From contig NC_088914.1 in assembly GCF_963576675.1 (NCBI RefSeq), positions 13,557,001 through 13,621,000 on the forward strand: a stretch of 64,000 nt of DNA, in the 5' to 3' direction. The DNA is from Euphorbia lathyris (lineage: Eukaryota > Streptophyta > Magnoliopsida > Malpighiales > Euphorbiaceae). The notes under the pieces are model-generated. The model was not told the DNA's origin, did no database searches, and worked only from the letters and a program-made list of their open reading frames with translations. Below, piece by piece: positions 49,104-58,357 of the stretch (position 1 is the first letter of the stretch; each line of letters starts with the position of its first letter). A program made the translations under genes and the position numbers.

Positions 49104-49417
49104 GGCATCAATATTCAACTTCACTGCACCTAGACTCAGACAGCTCTAACACAATGCAGGATGGGATGCCATGAGTAATCGTACTAGACGCATTTGCTAG
49201 CCTGTAGTCAGAGCACACGGCAGACGCCCTATGAACAACCTGAATTGTCGGAATTAAGGTCCCATCCCAGCACTTTTTATTGCGCTTATTAGAGACTTGC
49301 CAGAGAACTATACAGAACCTTTCCTTCAAATCGTTAGACTATAGTATGCTCAACATCATCTCGAACTAGTATGTAAAGTCGGCTATCTGAACATTAAGAG
49401 GATCAATAGGTGTTGCC
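49104..49417 (-). other. Short unassigned region with a 73-codon frame
   Basis: A minus-strand frame at 49108-49329 encodes MKERFCIVLWQVSNKR, then CWDGTLIPTIQVVHRA and THGIPSCIVLELS. It has ordinary amino-acid composition, unlike the surrounding repeats. I do not recognise it; a retroelement or gene fragment is possible. Confidence 0.3.
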
Positions 49418-49789
49418 TGATGCGCCTCGAGCTAATGCTCAAAGACTCACTAAGAAATAAGTGTAGCCCGTTGTTATCAAGTAATAAATCTAGAAAGTCC
49501 AAGTATCGAATCCATAGGATTTATACTGTAAGTACCGAACTACTAGGTGTTGGATTGCTATCTAAGCGATAGTAAATATATTTTGGGGTTTGTTCTAAGT
49601 TATTCTACTCCTAGGTTGATCCATAGAAAATTTATAAACTCATAGAGTGGTATGGATTGATATGATAATAGTGCAGTTCAATTGATAAACAGATATAATT
49701 AAGGTCTTAATTTGAGTTGCATAAACTTAACGTGATTAAACCGACTTATCCTTCTAAAGTTCTAGCATGCAATTCCTTCTAAATTCTAT

Positions 49790-50711
49790 CTTGAATATAA
49801 GTGAATCTCAAGACTTGATATTAAGGAATTCAAAATGGATAAATACTATCTTAAATATAAGTGAATCGTGAGACTTGAACTCAAAGCATTCGAAAGGGAT
49901 AAATTATATCTTGAATAGAAGTGGATCCTGAGACTCGATCTTAAGGAATTTGAACGGGGATAAATTCTATCTTGAATAAAAAGTGAATACTGATACTTGA
50001 TCTCGAGGAATTCAAAAGGAATCAATTCTATTCAAAAGGAATCAATTCTATCTTGAATAAAAGTGAATCTTGAGACTTGATCTGAAGCAATTCGAAATGG
50101 ATAAGTTCTATATTGAAAGAGTGAATCGTAAGATTTGATCTCAAGGAATTCAAAAGAATAATGTCTATGTTGAATAGATGTGAATCTTAAGATTTAATCT
50201 CAAAGAATCCCAAAGGGATAAATTATATATTGAAGAGAAGTGAATCATGAGACTTGATCTCAATTGATTAAAAACGGAATAAATTATATCTTCAATAGAA
50301 GTGAATTTTGAGACTCGACCTTTAGGGGTTCAAAAGAGGTTAAATTATATCTTGAATAGAAGTGAATCGTGAGACTCGATCTCAAGGGACTCGAAAGAGA
50401 ATAAATTATATCTTTAATAGAAATGAATACCAGGACTTGATCTCGAGGAATTCAAAAAGGATAAATTCTATATTGAATAAAATTAAATCTTGAGACTTTA
50501 TCTCAAGGAATTCAGGGGGATAAATTCTATACTGAATAGATGTGAATCTCGAGATTTGATTTTGAGAAATACAAATGGATGAATTTTATCTTGAATAGAA
50601 GTGAATCATGAGCCTTTATCTCAAGTAATTCAAATAAGGATAAATTATATCTTGAATAGAAGTGAATTTTGAGATTTGATATCAAAGAATTCAAAAGGGA
50701 TAGATTATATA
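49790..50711. repeat. 60-bp tandem array, left part (~15 copies)
   Basis: Units follow GAATAGAAGTGAATCGTGAG, ACTTGATCTCAAGGAATTCA, AAAGGGATAAATTCTATCTT, with moderate divergence and occasional small indels. The array continues at 51296 beyond the MITE. Confidence 0.85.
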
Positions 50712-50720
50712 TTGAATATA

Positions 50721-51295
50721 GGGTTAAGGTGTAAAAATACCCCTAACGTTTTGGGCTAGGAGCAATTTTACCCTTAACGTCTAAAATGGTGCAATTTTAC
50801 CCCTAACATTGGAAGCCAAGAGCAATTTTACCCCTGACGTTGATAAATTTGGTCAATTTCAAACACTATTATAAAACACAGATATTTTTGTTCATTATTC
50901 TGCGCCAATTGCATAATAATTTGTTCTAAAAAAAGGATTTCATGTTTTTTATAATTTAATAATAGAATTTGAGATTAATATTTATAAATTCGGTGGATTT
51001 TTTAAATTTTTTTTGTCTAATCCGTACAAAAAGATAGTATATTTTTTTTATTTTATTTTTATTTTTTTTCACATCCCAACGAATGTTTGTGATTTGTTAC
51101 TGATAAAATGACACACGTATGAAGTGTAGAGAAGACAGTTTGATGAATTATTTCTCAAATTGACCCAATTTATTAACGTTAGGGGTAAAATTGCTCTTGG
51201 CTTCCAACGTTAGGGGTAAAATTGCACCATTTTAGACGTTAGAGGTGAAATTGCTCCTGGCTCAAAACGTTAGGGGTATTTTTGCACTTTAACCC
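50721..51295. mobile_element. MULE-type MITE inside the 60-bp array, perfect 9-bp target duplication
   Basis: The ends are GGGTTAAGGTGTAAAAATAC and its near-complement GTATTTTTGCACTTTAACCC. Inverted arms of more than 100 bp repeat ACCCCTAACGTT-type phrases. The 9-mer TTGAATATA flanks it at 50712-50720 and 51296-51304. The duplicated 9-mer is itself part of the tandem unit. No gene inside. Confidence 0.9.
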
Positions 51296-51304
51296 TTGAA
51301 TATA

Positions 51305-51870
51305 AGTGAATCTTGATATTTGTATCTAGAAATTCGAACGGAGGAAACTCTATGTTTAATACAAGTGAAGTTTGAGAATTGATCTCAAAGAATTCGAAAG
51401 GGATACATTCTATTTTGAATATAAAATGAATCCTTAGACTTGATCCCAGTCGACTCAAAAGGAACATATATTTCCATCCCGAAGAGAAATGAATTGTGAT
51501 ACTTAATATGAGAGGACTCAAAAGGAATAAATATTTCGATCTAGAATAGAAATGAATCGCGAGACTTGATCTCAGTGAACTAATAAAGAAACATAGATTT
51601 CTATCTTGAACAAAAATGAATCGTGAGACTTGATCTCAACAAGATCAAAATGAATAAAGGTTTCAACTTGAATATAAATGAATCGTGAAGCTTTCTAAAT
51701 GTACTCAAAAGGAATAAAGATTTATATCTCGAATAGAAAGAAATGGTGAGACTTGATCTCAACGGACTCAAAAGGATTAAAGATTGTACCTTGAATAGAA
51801 ACAGATCGTGAGATTTGATCTTTGCATTCTTAAAAGGATTAAATATTTCTATCTTGTTTAAATATTCGTG
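51305..51870. repeat. 60-bp tandem array, right part (~9 copies)
   Basis: This continues the 49790-50711 array with more divergent units (for example GAAATGAATCGTGAGACTTG and ACTCAAAAGGAATAAA). Before the MITE inserted the array probably had about 25 units. Confidence 0.8.
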
Positions 51871-52060
51871 ATTCTTAAACAAGTAATGACAACAACTTAT
51901 TACAAAAGAAAACTCAAAAGAAAGATGGAAGAAGAAGAAGGTATTAGAGATAAAAAAAAATGAGGCATAGAAAAAAACCCTGGGTTGAGATCCCTTTAAA
52001 TGCCAAAATTAAACTTGTAGAGTAAAAAATCTCCACCGCCTCAATGTTTGGTGTGGTATT

Positions 52061-52665
52061 GGCCCTGTTTGGTAAAAAGTTTTTTTTTTTTTGGTAAAAT
52101 TAGAGGTTTGAGCCACTTTAGAGGTTTTGACTATTCAAACCTCTAAATTTTGAAAAATCTCATTTTAAGAGATTTTTCTATTAGCTTATTGCTCTATCTC
52201 TTTTGAAGGACATTTTTACCCCTAATTATTACAGTTTAACCCCAAATAAATGCTTTATAATGTTTTTATTTGTCATTTACCCAAACATCTATTAACAATC
52301 AACTAAGTTTTACTAAACAAGTTTACACAATCAGATAGTCAAATCAGCTAACCAAAAAGGTAATCAGCTAACAACTAATGTGTAACGATCCGGTCCGGAG
52401 TGGGTGGCGCCGGGTTAGAAGGCCTGAGCAAGAAGCGGCCCTAAGGGATGACGATGGAGGCAGGAATGAACTGAATACCACATCAGAAATGGAGAGTGAG
52501 TGATTGGAGCTTATTAGTAAAATGTGAATCCAATACATGTAGACGCATTTTAAAGTCGTGAGGCCCAAAATATTGGATTTGGGCCAGAACGGACAATATC
52601 TACATGGTATTGGACCAGGGTGTTACATAATGTAATCAGCTATCAGCTATTTGCCAAACAGAACC
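52061..52665. mobile_element. Tourist-like (PIF/Harbinger-type) MITE, interrupted
   Basis: The left end GGCCCTGTTTGGTAAA is mirrored by TTTGCCAAACAGAACC at the right. ATT lies outside both ends and may be a 3-bp duplication. Inner arms contain AATCAGCTAACAACT and AATCAGCTATCAGCT. A TRIM-like LTR is inserted inside. Confidence 0.6.
52381..52627 (-). repeat. TRIM-like solo LTR (247 bp) with perfect 5-bp target duplication
   Basis: It runs from TGTAACGATCC to GGGTGTTACA and is flanked by TAATG on both sides (52376-52380 and 52628-52632). On the minus strand it contains GATATTGTCCG, GGCCTCACGACTTTAAAATG and CGTCTACATG. These are phrases typical of short TRIM LTRs found across plants (family knowledge). 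A solo LTR forms when the two LTRs recombine and remove the interior. Confidence 0.85.
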
Positions 52666-52829
52666 ATTGTCTAACTGAAAAAATTCATCGCCTAATTCTC
52701 TTGGTTGTGAATTGCTAGGCTTCTTGAGTGGGTTAATATTGACTTTCTAACTTTGTGAGAAGATGGGCTGGACGTGACCATATTGCTTATCTCGATTGTG
52801 TTTGACCAAAATCTGAGATGGATCTTACC

Positions 52830-53010
52830 CAGTTTGATATGGATCCAACCCGAATTTCAAATGGACATAATCCGTATTTTATATGGATCTTAACCCAATT
52901 TGATATGGATCCAAGCCAAATTTGAAATGGATCTTGAACAAAATCTGATATGAATATGACCTGAATAGATATGGATCTTGACTCGAATTGTATATGGATC
53001 TTGAACCATT
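52830..53010. repeat. Degenerate tandem repeat, ~27-bp unit
   Basis: GATATGGATC followed by TTGACCC- or CAACCC-like and AATTTGA-like phrases recurs about seven times. No coding potential. Confidence 0.6.
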
Positions 53011-53099
53011 GGTTTTTTATTTGGATCTAGAAGCGGGTTTGGGCTGATGGGCATGATGTTGGAAATGAAATGGGACCAATAAAATGATGGGAAAATTAC

Positions 53100-54170
53100 A
53101 CAGAAATTCATCTTTTAAAACTTATTTACAACTATGTCAAGTTATAATTTTAGAGTATATCAAATTAGTAAAATCAGTACTTTTAATATATTTTAAGGAT
53201 TAGAATTTATAAATTAGAAGTATAGAATATATTTTCTAGGGTTTATGATTTATAAATTAAAGTCTAGATTTTTTAAATTATAGTGTAAAATCATAATATA
53301 TAGAGAATAATGACATATTAAGAATTAAGTTTAGTGATATGATTTAGTTGTAATTTTGTACTTAATTATGATATTCATGTATTTGACCCTAAAATGAACC
53401 ACTGTTTTGGTGACTTATTTACTTGTCTTTACTAGAATCTTCCAAATTGAATGCGGGCTTTGATCTAACTCTTCCCATCACAAATATCTAGGCTAAATTA
53501 CATAATAGTCGGGATTGATAAATTATTTATAAGTATCTCATTTCTTAAATAAATTTATTAAAATATCAAACTTGGTGGGTTTTTTTTAAATAACTGTTTT
53601 TCCAAATAAGTGATTAATTTAAAAATTGATAAAGACAAAATTAAAATTGGAATATTATGATATTTTAAGATTTAAAATCATGATAAAATACATAAAAATT
53701 ATTTTCATAAATATAAATAAAAATTAGAATATAATTTTTTGGTGTAATTTCCTCAAATATCTATCACTTGTTTTTTTTAGTTTTCTTGTGAGAGACTTCA
53801 AACCTTCAACAATAAATAGCTTATCCTTTGAGTACATCTAATATTTCATTTTCTGTAATTGAAATTGTAAAATGATGTACGTTCTTGTAATCTAAACGTA
53901 ATATTATTGAAAATAATTCAATTTCTAATTCAATTATGATCTAATAACTTGATTTATATTTTGAATACTAATTTCTTTGTCATAAATTAGTCCTAGAATT
54001 TTTTTTATCTAAATATAATTTATAATATAAATCTCGTTTAAAGTCACTATAAATTACTTTAATTCGATTTCACATTATAGCTTATATTTACATTATAAGC
54101 ATTTCTAAATATAATCTAATTATTTAAACAAAATTGAATCACATCAACGAATTCAAATTATATCTTGATA
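53100..54170. other. AT-rich region without visible features
   Basis: No gene, repeat array or complete element can be supported here. Composition is strongly AT-rich with many short direct repeats. Confidence 0.6.
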
Positions 54171-54179
54171 TAATTTATA

Positions 54180-54911
54180 GGCTAATTAATTTATTAGTCC
54201 TTATATTTTGACAAAATACATTGTTTAGTCCCTGTATTTTCAAAAATACATGGTAAGGTCCCTAACCTTTTTCTCGGTGAACTGTTTAGTCATTCCGTCT
54301 GTTTGTTAGATTTTTTACTGTTTATGAATTCAAAAATGACTAAATTACCTTTTACTATTTACCGTTAAAGAAGGATATAGTCAAACAAGAGGAAGGCAAG
54401 CAATAACTTAAAATTTGAATTCAAAATTTACCTTCAAATTTCAGAAGAGGAAATCCAATTTAGAAGAAGAAACTATTTGTATGGAGAACAAGAAAAAGAA
54501 CACAGACCCAATGCTTACGAATCTGAACGATTAAGAAGAAAATAAAAAAAAAGAACACTCAAAGTTGATTTCAGATGCAGTAGAGTCTAAAGCAAAGGAA
54601 AATAAAGGAAAAGAAGAACACAGAGATGAGAAACAATAAAGATAATGGTCTTATATATTTTATTTTGTGGTAAAGAGTAGTTAAGGCATTACATTTTTAT
54701 TTTAAATAGGTTTTGACTCAAATCCAAATTGACTAACAGAATCTTCATGAGAGTCTGTCTAACGGCAGAGACTAAACAGTTCATCGAGAAAAACGTTAGG
54801 GACTAAACGGTTCATCGAGAAAAAGGTTAGGACCTTAGCGTGTCTTTTTGAAAATACAGGGACTAAACAGTATGTTTTGTCAAAATATAAGGACTAATAA
54901 ATTAATTACCC
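54180..54911. mobile_element. MULE-type MITE with perfect 9-bp target duplication
   Basis: The ends are GGCTAATTAATTTATTAGTCC and GGACTAATAAATTAATTACCC. The flanks are identical TAATTTATA 9-mers at 54171-54179 and 54912-54920. Inverted arms extend well over 100 bp. The right arm has a small internal tandem duplication (GACTAAACAGTTCATCGAGA, then GACTAAACGGTTCATCGAGA) near 54770-54830. No gene. Confidence 0.88.
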
Positions 54912-55041
54912 TAATTTATAACAAACTAAGAATTATAAGTTACTTTCAATGAATCACATTTTGAATTAATATTTTTACATATAAAAAGGATGAAAATTAG
55001 GTAAATAAATGTATAATATTTTTACATTATAAGTAATTCTA

Positions 55042-57445
55042 AGGTGGCAATCAAGCTCGATATGAGCAAGGCCTATGATAGACTTGAATGGGGTTTCTTC
55101 AGCATATTCTGGAAAAATTTGGGTTTTACAATATTTGGATTAATTGGATTATGGAGTGTGTTTCTACCGTCTCTTATTCTTTCAACATTAACGGTGAAGT
55201 TCACGGTTATCTTAAACCGTCTAGAGGTCTACGACAAGGTGATCCCCTGTCTCCTTACCTCTTTATTCTCTGCACGGAGGGTCTCACAACCATGTTGAAT
55301 AGGGCAGAATCTTTGGGAAGCTTCAAAGGTATTAAAATCAGTCGGCACTCCCCCTTTATCTCGCATTTGTTATTCGCGGACGATGCTATTCTCTTTTGTA
55401 GGGCTGTGCAAACTGATATTCAACAAATTAAAGCAACTCTGGATGCCTTTTGCAATGCTAGTGGCCAGCAAATTAATAAGGAGAAGTCCTCTCTATTTTT
55501 TAGTAGAAACACTCCTCAGCGCTTCAAGAATCAGCTTGCCACCAATCTCCAAATCTCTAATGTTGGGGGTCAAGACAAGTATTTGGGGTTACCTTCTGCG
55601 CTCCCAAGATCTAAATGCCAAGCCTTTGCGGATATTACATCTAAAATCTCTCTAAAGCTCGGTCATTGGAAAGGCAAACTCCTCAGTGGGGCGGGGAAAG
55701 AGGTCATGATTAAAGCTGTGGCGGCTTCCATCCCAACATTTGCCATGGCTGTCTTTCGGTTCCCTAACCAAGTCTGTCATAAAATCAACAAGCTTACTGC
55801 TAGATTTTGGTAGGGGGAATCTGACAACCAGAGGAAGATTCATTGGGTGTCTTGGAACAGCCTTACCTCTGATAAAGATTTGGGTGGGTTAGGCTTCCGA
55901 GATGCAAAAGCATTCAATTTGGCCTTACTAGCGAAGCAAGGTTGGAAGATTTTAACTAAGCCTCTCTCTCTCTTGTCCTGCATCCTTAAGGGTAAATACT
56001 TCCCTTTTACTGATTTTTTCAATGCAAATCATGGCCACAACCCTTCATGGGCCTGGCGAAGTATCCTTCAGGGTCGGCATATTCTTCAGCAGGGGGCGAG
56101 ATGGCAATTGGGAAATGGGGAATCTATCTGGTGCCTTGAAGACCCTTGGCTTCCAATCAATCATCCATTTATTCCAAGGTTGTTGCCAAACTTATTGCCA
56201 TCTTCATTTCGGGTCGCTGATTTACTTTGTGCCAATCAAAAAATCTGGGATTTCAATAAGATTGACAATCTTTTCATTCCGGAGGATGCAACCTGCATCA
56301 AAGGTACACCCCTTAGCATCACTGGGTCTAATGATAAAATGATTTGGCACTATTCGAAATCTGGCATCTATCTAGTTAAATCTGGCTACAAAATTGCAAA
56401 AAAAATTGGTGATGATTTGTTGGCATCTAGGCAAATTGTTCCTACTCATGGTCATTCTCTAATCTGGAAGCAAGTTTGGAGCCTTAACATTCAAAATAAG
56501 CTCAAGTTCTTCATATGGCGCTTTCTCCGCGATGCTCTACCAGTAAGGAAAAATATTGCTAGAAAATGCCCAATTGATAGTGTTTCCTACTGCTGGTGTT
56601 CTGACGAGGAATCAACAAACCACCTATTTTTTCAATGCCATCTGGTTCGTGCTATTTGGCTTGCCTCTCCTCTTTCGGTTCGATCTCTCTCATTCCCTGC
56701 TTCCTCTCCTTTGGATGCTTGGATTTTTTTTTGCGAATGGGGTAAGCCTTTCGAATACCAATGATGATCCATTAGTGTGGTTTTGTATTATCTTATGGCG
56801 TATTTGGAAAGTAAAAAATGATATGATCTTCAACCAAAAGGCGTGGACCACGTTGGAAATTGTCAATCAAGCACTCTCCCAATTTGAGGAATGGAATGTG
56901 CTTGCATCTGATTCTCATGAAGGTTCTTCTGTAGATGGATCTGTAGATGGACTTGTTCCTTCTTGGTCCTTGCCACCTGAAGGTTGGATTAAGTTCAATG
57001 TTGATGGAGGCTTCATTGCTTCCTCTACTATTGGCAGCGGTGGCCTGTTGGCGAGAAACAGCCTTGGTGAGATTTTGGGCATTGCGGCCTTTTCTTACCC
57101 GTTTGCTTCCTCTCCCCTTGTCGTGGAAGCCTATGCAATGCGAGATGCTATTCTCTTTGCTTCGAGACATGGGTTGGATCTTATTGAAATTGAAAGTGAT
57201 TGTCTGCAGCTGATCAATTGTCTCACTGATGTGAATTGTCATATTCCTGCCTCATGCTCAGCGATTGTTCAAGACATTCTTCATCTTTGTCATGATTTTT
57301 CTAATTGTGTTTTTTTGTTTGTTGTCAGAGATTGTAATTGGGCGGCTCATAAGTTAGTCTCAAAAGCCCTTAGTGATCCACTTTTTGTTTTAGATTGGAA
57401 CTTGCTCTATTATAAAAAAAAAAAATTCTAATTTGGTTAAAAAAA
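55042..57445 (+). mobile_element. 5'-truncated L1-type LINE with 11-bp target duplication
   Basis: The element starts inside the reverse transcriptase and ends after an A-rich tail (from about 57414). AAGTAATTCTA occurs at 55031-55041 and at 57446-57456, a target-site duplication of normal LINE size. The missing 5' part is the usual result of incomplete target-primed reverse transcription. The element ends in an RNase H domain, as in many plant L1 elements. Confidence 0.88.
55044..57431 (+). pseudogene. LINE ORF2 remnant: reverse transcriptase, zinc-finger region and RNase H
   Basis: The reading begins IKLDMSKAYDRLEW (RT motif with the first catalytic Asp). A one-base shift near 55088 leads into the next frame. 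It then has GLRQGDPLSPYLF, and FADDAILF with the catalytic Asp pair. Next is the L1 thumb-like DKYLGLPSALPRSK and a zf-RVT-like segment: WKQVWSLNIQNKLKFFIWR, then CWCSDEESTNHLFFQCH. A TAG at 55811-55813 replaces a Trp codon. A slip in the poly-T tract near 56727-56735 shifts the frame again. The last frame (from 56760 to 57431) holds RNase H with FNVDGG, VEAYAMRDA and IESDCLQLI. At least three breaks, so it is dead. Confidence 0.9.
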
Positions 57446-57456
57446 AAGTAATTCTA

Positions 57457-58357
57457 GTAAAAAAATGTATAGTGTATAGTATCAATATGTTAGAGCTAAA
57501 TATTGGGCGAAATACAAGGGCTATGTATTAAGCCTACACAAAAAAAAGTTTCCATATTCTTCCATTTTCGTCTTGTTCTCTCATTTCATGATAATTGCAG
57601 AAGTGACAATGTCCCAAACTTTAATTCCTGCTGCTCATCGGATTTCAGTCTCACGCTCTTGGTTAATTCATCTCAAACTTCCTTGCCGGGGAGAAAAGAT
57701 TTGCTTACTAGAAGGTCAGTTTTCTCTGCTATTGCTTCAATAGAAGAATAAAACTAGGTTTTTACTAAATACATGTGATTTGGGGAAACTTATCTTCTTT
57801 AGAGATTTTCAATTCCAAACTATAATACAACTTCCGGCCAGTCCCGTCGAGTTAACAAATTCTGGAAATAGAACTTACGGAAATGTTATCTCTGGAAAAC
57901 TCAATTCCTATGAGTAATAATCGATTAGGGTTGATGTTCCAATTAGTGCATTTAACATTAAAATTATAGTTCAAAAGGAAATTCTGAGCCTATGTTATGA
58001 AACCAGAAATGATAATTATTCATGATAGATTATGGCTTTATTATATAATGATCTAATAGCTTAATTACTTTTGGTTTGGCATGCTAAACTTTCGATAACA
58101 GAGCAAATAAATAGACTAAATAAACAATAAATTAAGCAAAACAAAAATGTATAACCAAAAAATAATTATTGTCTTCAAAATTTATTTACAGAACTTAATT
58201 ATAATGAAGTTCCTCAATATGTTCCTACAAAAAAGTAATTATTAGTTTCTCTTATTCTCTAACTCTGTCTCACTGGTACTTCCAGCTTGAGATTTGCTCT
58301 TATTTACACTGTAAGTTGTAATGGAATGTAATGAAGAAACACATGCCTTCCTAATCA
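57457..58357. other. Region between the LINE and GDSL gene 2
   Basis: Mostly AT-rich. A + strand 82-codon frame at 57503-57751 encodes MGEIQGLCIKPTQKK, FHFRLVLSFHDNCRS, then LPGRKDLLTRRSVFSAIAS. The Ser-rich, Arg-containing end resembles an organelle-targeting segment, so it might be a captured or degenerate first exon. I cannot confirm it. No clear poly(A) signal for GDSL gene 2 was found close to its stop. Confidence 0.35.

Larger units (their letters stand above)
49418..52052. repeat. Gypsy LTR-like sequence related to the LTR at 6871
   Basis: It begins TGATGCGCC and shares GTTATCAAGTAATAA, GTATCGAATCCATAGGATTT and ATCTAAGCG-type blocks, in the same order, with the start of the 6871-8667 LTR. 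The body is a 60-bp tandem array, split by a MITE. The right end is not recognisable. No internal region or primer-binding site adjoins it, so it is a solo or remnant LTR. Confidence 0.6.
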
